NCBI RefSeq assembly: GCF_000426765.1
Contig: NZ_KE384566.1
Span: 529,830 to 593,829, forward strand
Reading direction: 5' to 3'
Length of the DNA: 64,000 nt
Source of the DNA: Vibrio litoralis DSM 17657
GTDB lineage: Bacteria > Pseudomonadota > Gammaproteobacteria > Enterobacterales > Vibrionaceae
Shown piece after piece: positions 36,244-43,789 of the stretch. How positions within the stretch are numbered: the stretch's first letter is position 1; every line of letters starts with the position of its first letter. A program made the position numbers and the translations under genes. The notes below the pieces were generated by a model. It worked only from the letters and a program-made list of their open reading frames with translations, was not told the DNA's origin and made no database searches.

Positions 36244-37110
36244 ATGTCTGTAAGAGTAATGAGCTACGTGTGGGATATCCCTTTATTCAAAGGCTCTGAC
36301 AAGTTGGTGATGCTTTGCCTTGCTGATCATGCCGATGATAAAGGTATTTGCTGGCCGTCTATCGATACCATCGCTCGTAAGTCTGGTGTTTCTCCTACCA
36401 CAGTAAAAACCACGCTTAAGAAGTTAGAAGCTGGTGGATGGTTATTTAAGAAAAATCAATTCAAGAAAGCTGATACAGGGCGTTTAGTTCGTTCAAATAA
36501 TCAGTATCAACTTCCTGTGATGTTGTTAAAGAAAAAGGCAGATGAACAGACGGATTTTGAACAGTCGAATTTCGTCCGTTCAAAAGTCGAACATTCGAAA
36601 TTCGAACAGACGAAACAACCCGAGGGGGTTAGCCAGATCTCGGCGGGGGGTAGGGCGAAATCCGGCTATAAACCACCAATAGATCCACCAATAGAACCAC
36701 CAAGTAAAGATCTTGTGCCTTGCAAGCAAGAGCACTCGAATAAAAATACAAACATTAACGATTCTGTTGTGGAGGCTTACAACGAAATCTTGGGTAAGCG
36801 ATTTGTTTTTTGCAAAGCGCTCAATGACAAGCGAAAGCGCGCCATCAAGAAATTCTTGAACGAGCTCTGCGAGCCAACACCCGAAGCTGCTAGGGAGTAC
36901 TTCAATGCATTCAACGCTGGCGCAGGGGATTTTTATTCAGGGGTGAACGACCGTGGATGGAAGGCAAGTTTTGATTATGTGATCCGGCCTGATGTGATGA
37001 TTAGGGTTCAGGAGGGCTCGCTTGGGGGCAGTGTTCCTCAAAGCCTATCTGACGCAAACGAAAGCACAGCCTGGATACATGACATGGACATGCAAGGGGG
37101 GCCGATATGA
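36244..37110 (+). CDS. O-like replication initiation protein containing the probable origin
   Basis: 288 residues. An N-terminal winged-helix (WPSIDTIARKSGVSPTTVKTTL, about 33-58) of the HTH_36/phage O type is followed by a central hydrophilic stretch coded by iterons (about 101-123) and a C-terminal domain (about 165-265) likely to contact the helicase loader. A four-base overlap with the P-like gene completes the O-P pair. Lambda O binds iterons inside its own gene; the same layout is seen here. Confidence 0.85.
   Translation: MSVRVMSYVWDIPLFKGSDKLVMLCLADHADDKGICWPSIDTIARKSGVSPTTVKTTLKKLEAGGWLFKKNQFKKADTGRLVRSNNQYQLPVMLLKKKADEQTDFEQSNFVRSKVEHSKFEQTKQPEGVSQISAGGRAKSGYKPPIDPPIEPPSKDLVPCKQEHSNKNTNINDSVVEAYNEILGKRFVFCKALNDKRKRAIKKFLNELCEPTPEAAREYFNAFNAGAGDFYSGVNDRGWKASFDYVIRPDVMIRVQEGSLGGSVPQSLSDANESTAWIHDMDMQGGPI
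36544..36612 (+). repeat. Five-unit iteron array, candidate phage replication origin
   Basis: The 9-mers GAACAGACG (36544), GAACAGTCG (36559), CGTCCGTTC (36573, inverted), GAACATTCG (36589) and GAACAGACG (36604) sit on a 15-base period. The middle unit is in opposite orientation. Three CCACCAA-type repeats (36672-36702) and a short AT-rich tract (about 36738-36766) lie to the right. Because 15 is a multiple of three the array is coded as five-residue repeats (EQTDF, EQSNF, VRSKV, EHSKF, EQTKQ). Confidence 0.8.
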
Positions 37111-37763
37111 AAAACATGATGGATATTTCTAGTTCGCTACTCAAAAAGGGCTCTAACCATCAGTCGCATCAATACCAGCCAGAGGTTCAGTCGGATGAAA
37201 CAGCGAAGTATGTGAATTATATCTTTCGTGAACTACTGAGTGCGTGCCCTAGTTGGAATCATCGATTTGAGAGAAATGCCGCTGAGCTTAAAGCGCTAAA
37301 GCAGTCTTATCTCAAGGGGTTGGTTGAAGCGGGTCTGTCCGATCTTTCAGTTATTCAGGTTGGTATTCGATACGCTAGGCAAAGCGAAAATGATTTTTTC
37401 CCGAGCGTGGGTAAGTTTATTTCTTGGTGTCGTTCTGATGATTTACAGAATGTGTTTGATGCATTCATGGCGGGGACTAAAGCCAAGAGTCAATTTGAAA
37501 GACTGGTTTTTACCGATGCCGTTCATGCCAATGTTAAAAGCAAGCCTGTGGAAGCCGCAGAAAGATCCTTCAAACGTATTTTTGATAAGTGGGTGAAGCG
37601 TTTTTCTGCTGGCGACATTCCCCAAGAAGTACCCGCTCTGCCTTCGCGTTCGGTTGTTATGCCTACGGATATCGCAAGGGAACGAGCAGGAAAGCCAGAT
37701 CCCAATCAGTTTCGTAAAGGCTCTGTGTTTGCTCGCATTGCCCAACTAGGTCAGGGAGGTTGA
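37107..37763 (+). CDS. P-like helicase loader
   Basis: 218 residues matching the lambda P family: YVNYIFRELLSACPSW, KQSYLKGLVEAGL, then QVGIRYARQSENDFFPSVGKFISWCR. It recruits host DnaB helicase to the origin bound by the O-like protein. Its ATG overlaps the O stop (ATGA). Confidence 0.85.
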   Translation: MKNMMDISSSLLKKGSNHQSHQYQPEVQSDETAKYVNYIFRELLSACPSWNHRFERNAAELKALKQSYLKGLVEAGLSDLSVIQVGIRYARQSENDFFPSVGKFISWCRSDDLQNVFDAFMAGTKAKSQFERLVFTDAVHANVKSKPVEAAERSFKRIFDKWVKRFSAGDIPQEVPALPSRSVVMPTDIARERAGKPDPNQFRKGSVFARIAQLGQGG

Positions 37764-37764
37764 T

Positions 37765-37923
37765 ATGTGCGGAAGAACGCAGGGGCGCAAAAAGGACGCC
37801 AAAGCGGAAGGGAAAATTATTCGTAGAGAAAAAGATCGCAAGTTTATCGAGCAGATGAATGATCTTTGTGAGTTGGTTGGGGTTTTATCAGGAGATGATA
37901 AGGGGAGTGGTCGCCATGCTTGA
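37765..37923 (+). CDS. Small basic/charged phage protein (52 aa)
   Basis: The ATG follows CAGGGAGG with good spacing. The product MCGRTQGRKKDAKAEGKIIR... has a basic N-terminal half and an acidic C-terminal half. The stop overlaps the rha start by eight bases. Not recognised. Confidence 0.55.
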   Translation: MCGRTQGRKKDAKAEGKIIRREKDRKFIEQMNDLCELVGVLSGDDKGSGRHA

Positions 37924-38647
37924 GTTAACAACAAACACCGAAATGACAATGAGTAGCCGCGAGATTGCAGAGTTAACCTGTAAAGAGCACAAGAACGTTA
38001 CTCGTGACCTCAGAGTTATGTTTGATGAGTTGAATTTAGATGCGCTCAAATTTGAGCATATCTATTTTGACTCGATGAACCGTAAGCAAATCGAGTTTAA
38101 ATTAAACCGAGACTTAACAGAGTGCTTATTGTTGGGTTATAGCGCCATGGCACGCTTGAAGGTGATCAAACGTTGGCATGAGTTAGAAGACAAAGTAAAT
38201 CAGCCTGACTGGTTAAAGAACCTTTCCCCACAAGCATTGACTGTTATTGAGGATCTAAACAATCAAGTAGAAGTGGCCAACAAGGAGGTTGATCGCCTGC
38301 AAGGTGTTTGCAATACGATCACCGCTCAATTCACTCCTGGTGTTAGCGCTCCTGCTTTTTGTACCCAGTTTAATGGCGTGAACATGAACCAAGTGAGTGC
38401 TGTTCTATGTAAAAAGGGCGTATTCATTAAAGAGAAGCGTGGCTACCGTGTTTCTTCTCATTACCGTGATGTGTATTTCAAGCAAGAAATCGTTAATTGC
38501 CCTGATAAGAAACAGTCATTCAAACCGGTTCTTACGCTTAAGGGTGCTAAGTGGATGTATAAGCTTTACCTAGCTCATGAGTTGCCAATGAAAAGGGATT
38601 GGGATGGTAAATTTGATCACGTTGTATTTGAGGATAAGGCGGCATGA
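37916..38647 (+). CDS. Rha family phage regulatory protein
   Basis: 243 residues from ATG 37916 (AAGGGGAG upstream). The N-terminal pRha domain is clear (MSSREIAELTCKEHKNVTRD, FKLNRDLTECLLLGYSA, KVIKRWHELE). The C-terminal half has a KilA-C/antirepressor-like segment (FNGVNMNQVSAVLCKKG, LTLKGAKWMYKLYL). Rha proteins modulate phage growth in some hosts and are often under IHF or SOS control; here its target is unknown. Confidence 0.88.
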   Translation: MLELTTNTEMTMSSREIAELTCKEHKNVTRDLRVMFDELNLDALKFEHIYFDSMNRKQIEFKLNRDLTECLLLGYSAMARLKVIKRWHELEDKVNQPDWLKNLSPQALTVIEDLNNQVEVANKEVDRLQGVCNTITAQFTPGVSAPAFCTQFNGVNMNQVSAVLCKKGVFIKEKRGYRVSSHYRDVYFKQEIVNCPDKKQSFKPVLTLKGAKWMYKLYLAHELPMKRDWDGKFDHVVFEDKAA

Positions 38648-38952
38648 ATATATTTGATCGTGTACCCAAAAAGAAGATTTACGTAGCTGGGCCAATGACT
38701 GGTTTGCCGGAATTCAATAAGCCTGCATTTATCAGTAAAGCGAGTGAGCTAGAACAAGAGGGTTATATTGTTTTAAACCCTGCCGTGCTGCCTGATGGTA
38801 TGGGCTGGGAAGAGTATATGTATATCTGCATTCCTATGTTATCGGTTGCTGATGAGGTTTATATGCTGAAAGGCTGGACGGATTCTAAAGGCGCGGTGAT
38901 TGAGCATCAAGAAGCGTTGTCGCAAGGGAAGTCGGTGATCTACGAATGCTAG
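38644..38952 (+). CDS. DUF4406 (nucleoside deoxyribosyltransferase-like) protein
   Basis: 102 residues with the family start KKIYVAGPMTGLPEFN, central WEEYMYICIPML and C-terminal GAVIEHQEALSQGK. The fold is related to nucleoside 2-deoxyribosyltransferases and LOG-type Rossmann proteins. A role in nucleotide handling is inferred only from fold. It overlaps both neighbours by a few bases. Confidence 0.85.
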   Translation: MNIFDRVPKKKIYVAGPMTGLPEFNKPAFISKASELEQEGYIVLNPAVLPDGMGWEEYMYICIPMLSVADEVYMLKGWTDSKGAVIEHQEALSQGKSVIYEC

Positions 38953-39974
38953 TGCTTAAGCCATTCTTTCAGTCTGATCTGGGTTTGGTGATGTTCAAGC
39001 CCGGTAAATCTTTGCTTGATGAACTCACTCGTATGAGTGCGGGTAATAGGTTGTTAGTGGCTCCATTGCCTAAAGAGTTGGTAAACACGCCAAGCGGTAA
39101 GATCAACTATCCGGTAATCCCAGATAGTTCAAGCAAATCGCTGGTGGATGATGAACGCTTACTCGAGTTCTTTTTGCATGCCGAAGTGCAAAAGCGATTA
39201 GGGAGTTTCTACCATTGGCTTGAGCGTGTTCCTCATTGCCAGTTATCGGACGGTGAGTTTTGCGATAAGAACCTAACGTTTTTAGATTGTAAGCATGGTG
39301 CCGTTCGTCTGTGTTGGCATCATGATAACCAAGAGAGAGTAAAGTTAAGTGAGAAAACCAGAGTGACAGCAAAGAGTAATGTTTTAGTTTGGGGAGTGGG
39401 CGCGGTGGCTCGTAGCCTTAGTTTGGGTTCAAACCACTGCTTAACGCTTCCTGAATTGTGCTGGTGGGCGGTGCAAAATAATTTGTATGAATACCTGCCT
39501 CAGTCGATTGTTGATCAAATGTTTGGAGTAAAGCCTAAAGCTAGAGTTGAGGTTTTAACTCATCGCCGCGAGGGTGGTCCTGATGTTTTTGATTCAAAAG
39601 AAACGCTTCGCGAATACGTTAAGCCGGTTAAACAGTTGGCTGTTGATGATAGCCCTGCAGCTATGCACATGAAAAGACCAAAACAATTAACCTGGCGCAG
39701 TGAGAAGTACCTAAAGTTTGTTCGATCTTTACCGTGTTGTGCGACTGGGCGAGTTGGTAGTGATTCTGATCCTGTTGTTGCTCATCATTTAATAGGCCAC
39801 GGTGAAGGCAAGATGGGCGGTAAAGCACATGATTTCTTTGTTATGCCCATGCTTGCGAGCGTTCATCAAGAGTTTCATCACGACCCGAAAGCTTGGGAGG
39901 CTAAGCACGGATCTCAGTTGTTCTTTGTGAAGCAGACCCTTAAGAAAGCGTTGGATGTTGGGGCTATTACTTGA
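38946..39974 (+). CDS. DUF968 (HNH-like) phage protein
   Basis: 342 residues. The N-terminal region (LLVAPLPKEL) and the LTLPELCWWAV segment are DUF968 hallmarks. The C terminus has LPCCATG, AHHLIGHGEGKMGGKAHD and HQEFHHD, a ββα-metal-like nuclease module. Such proteins sit where lambdoids carry NinG or RusA, so a recombination or resolvase-like nuclease role is plausible. Confidence 0.85.
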   Translation: MLVLKPFFQSDLGLVMFKPGKSLLDELTRMSAGNRLLVAPLPKELVNTPSGKINYPVIPDSSSKSLVDDERLLEFFLHAEVQKRLGSFYHWLERVPHCQLSDGEFCDKNLTFLDCKHGAVRLCWHHDNQERVKLSEKTRVTAKSNVLVWGVGAVARSLSLGSNHCLTLPELCWWAVQNNLYEYLPQSIVDQMFGVKPKARVEVLTHRREGGPDVFDSKETLREYVKPVKQLAVDDSPAAMHMKRPKQLTWRSEKYLKFVRSLPCCATGRVGSDSDPVVAHHLIGHGEGKMGGKAHDFFVMPMLASVHQEFHHDPKAWEAKHGSQLFFVKQTLKKALDVGAIT

Positions 39975-40091
39975 CTGTTATTTTGCTTGTTGCACTTTTC
40001 GCCATTTTTTTGCCTTCCAATTTCCGCCTTGCTACGGTTCGTAGTGACCAATCGTGGTTGATTTGTCTTTAATAATCTGCGTGGGGTGTTT

Positions 40092-40508
40092 ATGCGTTTA
40101 TCTGTCCGGGATGCGTTAGCGCTGACTGCCAAGAAAGGCGGAAAACGTAAACGTGATACTGTCACAAGTAAAGCTAAGCCCTCACGCAGCGCATTAGAGG
40201 TTGAGATGATTAACCATATACGCGCATTAAAGCTACCGATGCCAGTTGAAGAGTTTCGTTTTCACCCTGAGAGAAAGTGGCGGTTTGATTTTGCATATCC
40301 AAATCACAAGGTCGCCATTGAAGTAGAGGGTGGCACTTGGAGCGGAGGTCGCCATACTCGCGGCAGTGGCTATGAAAAGGATTGCGAGAAATACAATGCG
40401 GCAAGCCTGTTGGGTTGGTCGGTCTATCGCTTCACTTCGACAATGATTAAGCGCGGTGAGGCTATTAATACTATTGAAAAATCTTTGAAAGAGGTGGGCC
40501 ATGTCTAA
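40092..40508 (+). CDS. PD-(D/E)XK-type endonuclease (DUF559/Vsr-like)
   Basis: 138 residues from ATG 40092. The nuclease core is visible as KWRFDFAYPNHKVAIEVEGG, with the Asp and the E-x-E typical of PD-(D/E)XK folds, followed by YEKDCEKYNAASLLGW and VYRFT as in Vsr/DUF559. Basic N-terminal tail. It may be the Holliday-junction or replication-intermediate nuclease of the phage. It overlaps the Q-like gene by eight bases. The preceding 110-base gap shows no gene. Confidence 0.75.
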   Translation: MRLSVRDALALTAKKGGKRKRDTVTSKAKPSRSALEVEMINHIRALKLPMPVEEFRFHPERKWRFDFAYPNHKVAIEVEGGTWSGGRHTRGSGYEKDCEKYNAASLLGWSVYRFTSTMIKRGEAINTIEKSLKEVGHV

Positions 40509-41304
40509 AGCTATCGAACTATTATCTATGTTGCATTCCGCCAAGTCATTCCGATGGGAGACGGCTCGTGGGCGATCTAACCTTGGTGTTGAAGAGCTTA
40601 ACGGTGCCGTTGCGTTGGCTGAGAAAGATAGCGTGCTTGGTTCTCACTTGATTCGAGCTAAGTATCTGGATGATCATACAGCCTTAACCAAGGCTTATAA
40701 TATGCTTTCCTATCAGGCCGCGGCGCATTTGAGTGAACTGGAAATTAGACCAATCACTGAGATAGTGATGTGCATCATCATGGTTAAACCCTTGCCTTCT
40801 CAATATCGAACTATTTCCTCTGCATGGAAGCGTCATAGTTCTCGCGGAAACCGCTCAAAGAAAACCATTCAAAAATTTAATCAAGCATTGAATTCATTAA
40901 GCGCCGCTTTAATCAAGAAAGAATCGGCGGCAGATATTAGCCGAGTCGAGTCTCAAATTGAAATGACAGAACAAAGGCTGAATGCAGAGCGTCAAGATCT
41001 TGAGCGTTATGCTGATGCTCAAGCTAAAAGCACAATCGCTTGCCCTCGTTGCCGTGGTGTTGGTGAGGTTAATTCTAACGAGTGCAAAACATGCTCTGGC
41101 AAGGGTGTGTTTATTGCTGATGAGAAAGATATTCGCAAAGCAGTCATTGGCGCAGGGCTTAAGGGTGATGCATTTTACTCGCATTACCTGCCTGCCATCG
41201 AAGCGCTGCTAACTACTGCGTGTCAGTCTGAAAATGACGCTGTTGATGCGATTAATAAACGTGTTGAGCGTGAAAAGAGCCACGCGATAGGAGATCTGGC
41301 ATGA
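40501..41304 (+). CDS. Q-like late antiterminator
   Basis: 267 residues. The pattern (SQYRTISSAWKRHS, then a DnaJ-like zinc module CPRCRGVGEVN ... CKTCSGKG, then AFYSHYLPAIEALL) fits the Vibrio/Shewanella prophage family noted for similarity to lambda-type Q. It lies last among early genes, just before many strand-specific terminators and the lysis genes. It likely allows RNA polymerase to read through them. Confidence 0.75.
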   Translation: MSKAIELLSMLHSAKSFRWETARGRSNLGVEELNGAVALAEKDSVLGSHLIRAKYLDDHTALTKAYNMLSYQAAAHLSELEIRPITEIVMCIIMVKPLPSQYRTISSAWKRHSSRGNRSKKTIQKFNQALNSLSAALIKKESAADISRVESQIEMTEQRLNAERQDLERYADAQAKSTIACPRCRGVGEVNSNECKTCSGKGVFIADEKDIRKAVIGAGLKGDAFYSHYLPAIEALLTTACQSENDAVDAINKRVEREKSHAIGDLA

Positions 41305-41951
41305 GTGAAAAAATGAAAGAATTTCAATGTAATAAGAAAGTGCTGGCTCGCCCTATGAGTCGCCAAGAGTACACCGATTACCGTGGGTGGGAATTACCAT
41401 CCGATGAAGATGGAAGCGATGAAGGCTATCTGGTTGAGTATGTTGGCTCGCCAGGTCGCAATCATCCAGATCACATGGGCTATATCTCATGGTCGCCTAA
41501 AAGTGTATTTGACGCCGGATACCATGATGTTAGCGATTATCAGAGCCGACTTGCTTTAGAAGAAAAAGAGTTAAGTGAAAAGCTAGTAAGCTTACAAAAG
41601 GCTATTGAAACGGACGCGATTCCAGAGAGCGCGCTGCCTTTGTTACGTAGTCAGTTTGCTGCAATGGCGAGTTATCAAGAAGCGCTCTTAAAAAGAATGG
41701 CTCCTGAATTTACACCTATCAAACGAACTATTAGCCTTGAAAAAATTCCATTTGAGCGCATTAAAGGTATCTTTGATTCACTTGAGTATCGATTCACTAG
41801 GACGCCTGGTACTAATGAAACAGTTTGTTCTGCGGTGCTGAATGGTAAGTTTGTGATCGCCTCTGGTGCTTCTGGCTGCTTGAAAGATGAAGACTTCAAC
41901 CAAGAGCTTGGAAAAAATATGCGCGCGAACGTGCGGAAGCGGATGCCATGA
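41301..41951 (+). CDS. Gp49-like phage protein, apparently frameshifted near its end
   Basis: 216 residues in the main frame. The N-terminal part is not recognised. The C-terminal segment (ETVCSAVLNGKFVIASGASGCLKDEDFNQELG) is that of the phage Gp49/66 family, whose members continue with AR..AEADAM..W.MEGY. That ending is present in the -1 frame (41918-42004), while the main frame ends after MRANVRKRMP. So either a base was lost in the A6 run at 41912-41917 or ribosomes shift there. It overlaps the Q-like gene by four bases. Confidence 0.75.
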   Translation: MSEKMKEFQCNKKVLARPMSRQEYTDYRGWELPSDEDGSDEGYLVEYVGSPGRNHPDHMGYISWSPKSVFDAGYHDVSDYQSRLALEEKELSEKLVSLQKAIETDAIPESALPLLRSQFAAMASYQEALLKRMAPEFTPIKRTISLEKIPFERIKGIFDSLEYRFTRTPGTNETVCSAVLNGKFVIASGASGCLKDEDFNQELGKNMRANVRKRMP

Positions 41952-42004
41952 ATGCAATATGGAAGATGGAAGGTTATGCGCACCACATGCGATATATTGC
42001 GTGA
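41912..42004 (+). other. Slippery site A-AAA-AAT and -1-frame extension of the Gp49-like gene
   Basis: In the reading frame the bases read GGA AAA AAT, a canonical X-XXY-YYZ heptamer (41912-41918). A -1 shift gives a 28-codon extension containing ARERAEADAM and WKMEGY, ending at TGA 42002-42004. This is the expected family C terminus. No strong stem was spotted immediately downstream, so mutation is as likely as programmed shifting. Confidence 0.6.
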
Positions 42005-42047
42005 CGACCCTTGTTAAATATTAGTGGTTTATTTGCCTGTTATCTAA

Positions 42048-42105
42048 TAGTGGGGTAAATTTAACCAAAGATGGAAAGCTGACTTTAACGAGTCGGCTTT
42101 TTTTG
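42048..42105 (+). repeat. Late-operon terminator element, copy 1
   Basis: AGTGGGGTAAATTTAACC, GATGGAAAGCTGACTTTAACG, then AGTCGGCTTTTTTT: a conserved 5' box, a spacer and a stem-loop terminator (AAGCTGACT / AGTCGGCTT). Near-identical copies lie at 48453-48508 and 60361-60418. Confidence 0.85.
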
Positions 42106-42137
42106 TTTTTGCGCTCTGGGTTTTGTTGTGGGGTTTT

Positions 42138-42440
42138 ATGCTAACTGTTGTGATGATTTGGTTAGAGGTTGTATTTCGTAGGTTGAGTGAATGGAAGGGC
42201 AGGTTGATTGCGTATATCGGTGGAGGCGGAATAAGTATTGTTAGCTCCACATCATCGGTAAAAGCTCAGGTCGCAGCGGAGCATTTACCTAGCGCTCAGG
42301 CTACGTTAACCACAGCTAATGTTATTTCTATTGTTGGGCTTATATTTGTCGGCTTTAGGTTGGCGTTTGATGTTTATGTTTATATCAACTCAAAGCGCAA
42401 AGAAAGTGAACAAAACCGAACAGAACAACGCGAATCCTGA
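42138..42440 (+). CDS. Putative holin or small membrane lysis protein
   Basis: 100 residues from ATG 42138. A hydrophobic N-terminal segment (MLTVVMIWLEVVF) and a second, longer one (VISIVGLIFVGFRLAFDVYVYI, about 67-89) are followed by a charged tail (KRKESEQNR). It lies just upstream of the endolysin. The holin call rests on size, topology and position; a second candidate is at 43400. Confidence 0.6.
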   Translation: MLTVVMIWLEVVFRRLSEWKGRLIAYIGGGGISIVSSTSSVKAQVAAEHLPSAQATLTTANVISIVGLIFVGFRLAFDVYVYINSKRKESEQNRTEQRES

Positions 42441-42576
42441 CCGATTTTAGCGCAATACTGATCTTTGGGTGATCGGTTGGAGCGGAAAAACCTTTTAAGT
42501 TAGTAGGTTACAAGAAATGGATCATGTTCTTTTTTGATCTGTTTTTGGGGGGGGTTAATTTGCCACCCGATTGTAC

Positions 42577-42604
42577 GGCTCACCGTTTTGGTGGGCCTTT
42601 TTTA
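42577..42604 (+). terminator. Intrinsic terminator before the endolysin gene
   Basis: GGCTCACC pairs with GGTGGGCC, followed by TTTTTT. The gap 42441-42664 contains nothing else but a G run (42546-42554) and the endolysin ribosome site. Confidence 0.8.
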
Positions 42605-42664
42605 TATCTGTAGTTTGGTGGGTTGGCTTGCCGATGCTCACCACATTAAGTTAAGGAAAGTGTT

Positions 42665-43090
42665 ATGACTCAATATTATTTGGGAAGTCGTAGCTTGGGG
42701 CGGTTGCATAAACTGCATCCATCAATGGCTGCTTGCGTTGCGCTGGCCATTACTTTTACTGAGATTGATTTCAGTGTGAGTGAAACGGTTCGAAGTAAAG
42801 AACGTCAACATGAATTGTTTTATGGAACACCGAAGAAGACGTGGACATTGGATAGTAAGCATCTAATTCAAGATGATGGTTTTTCTCATGCAGTCGATTT
42901 GATTCCCCTTCTTGGTGGACAAGCAGCTTGGGATAAGTGCCAGGTTGTTTCTGATGCAATGTTCAAAGCTGCCGGTATTCTTGGGATTAAGATTCGATGG
43001 GGCGGCGACTGGAATCAGAATGGCTCAAGCAAAGATGAGCATCAGCGTGGTTCGTATGACGGGCCTCACTTTGAATTACTTCAGGCATAG
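42665..43090 (+). CDS. M15 family peptidase endolysin
   Basis: 141 residues, a VanY/L-Ala-D-Glu-peptidase-like fold. Zinc-site motifs are DGFSHAVDL (His and Asp ligands) and DGPHFELL near the C terminus, with the WGGDW catalytic region between. It cleaves peptidoglycan peptide cross-links at lysis. No signal peptide is seen, so it needs a holin. AAGGAAAG precedes the ATG. Confidence 0.9.
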   Translation: MTQYYLGSRSLGRLHKLHPSMAACVALAITFTEIDFSVSETVRSKERQHELFYGTPKKTWTLDSKHLIQDDGFSHAVDLIPLLGGQAAWDKCQVVSDAMFKAAGILGIKIRWGGDWNQNGSSKDEHQRGSYDGPHFELLQA

Positions 43091-43094
43091 GGTT

Positions 43095-43400
43095 GTGAGT
43101 GTGGAGCTTGAAAGCGTCGAAAGGAAGGTTATAGCTGCCGCCTGTAAGTATGGGGAAACCATTATTGTTGGGGTTAGGCATTATGACGGAGTAATGCATG
43201 GGCAATTAAAGCAAATGCCGCAGCGTGGCCTCGAACTGGTTGAGTCTCGTGGTGATGTGGTGCAAGGGTTTATTGATAATAAAGGAAACTTTTTAGATAG
43301 GGTTGAGGCGTTAGCTCTAGTTAAAGAGTCTGGACAGCCATTTTACCCAAACAGAAATGGCGGGGATGGAAGTGAACTTTATAGCGAAGGAGTTTGGTAA
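43095..43400 (+). CDS. Conserved hypothetical phage protein
   Basis: About 101 residues from the GTG at 43095 (another GTG at 43101; a longer form would overlap the endolysin). The ending (DRVEALALVKESGQPFY.. then ELYSEGVW) matches a common small phage family whose members finish with a DRKEA..IA..GQ ... LYSEDLW pattern. No function is known. Its stop overlaps the following holin ATG (TAATG). Confidence 0.7.
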   Translation: MSVELESVERKVIAAACKYGETIIVGVRHYDGVMHGQLKQMPQRGLELVESRGDVVQGFIDNKGNFLDRVEALALVKESGQPFYPNRNGGDGSELYSEGVW

Positions 43401-43759
43401 TGGGGTTATTAGCAAAAATATTTGGCAGTGATAGTGTGATAGATAATTCAATGAAAGCCATTGATAAGGTTTTTTATACCGATGAAGAAAAAGCAGAGAA
43501 CAAGGCCAATCTTTTGAAATTGTACGAACCGTTTAAGCTTGCTCAGCGCTTGCTCGCTCTAACATTTGCCATCCCATTTGTGTCGGTCTTTTCAATATGC
43601 GCAATCGGCTACATGCTGGGTGTTCCGAAAGAAACGGCGGAGACAATTATTCAATGGAATGTTGATACGCTTGGTGAGCCAGTGTTCTGGATCATGGTTT
43701 TCTATTTTGCAGGTGGAGCAACTGAAGGCTTTATCGGCAAGATGAAAGCAAAGAAGTAA
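43400..43759 (+). CDS. Putative holin of the 3TM phage-holin type
   Basis: 119 residues from ATG 43400. The N-terminal part is an amphipathic charged region (DNSMKAIDKVFYTDEEKAENK), followed by two clear membrane segments (LLALTFAIPFVSVFSICAIGYMLG; VFWIMVFYFAGGATEGFIG). This matches the 3TMs_Phage_holin pattern common in marine phages. It follows endolysin and the conserved small gene without gaps. Confidence 0.75.
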   Translation: MGLLAKIFGSDSVIDNSMKAIDKVFYTDEEKAENKANLLKLYEPFKLAQRLLALTFAIPFVSVFSICAIGYMLGVPKETAETIIQWNVDTLGEPVFWIMVFYFAGGATEGFIGKMKAKK

Positions 43760-43789
43760 TCTGCCCAACATTAATTGCTAAGAAGTATT

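Noticed and set aside
36648..36655. Treating the GGGTAGGG next to the iterons as proof of KOPS-directed loading
   Set aside because: An 8-mer with one free base occurs several times in 64 kb by chance; kept only as a testable side point.
42044..42250. Minus-strand ORF opposite the putative holin
   Set aside because: Shadow of the terminator element and the holin gene.
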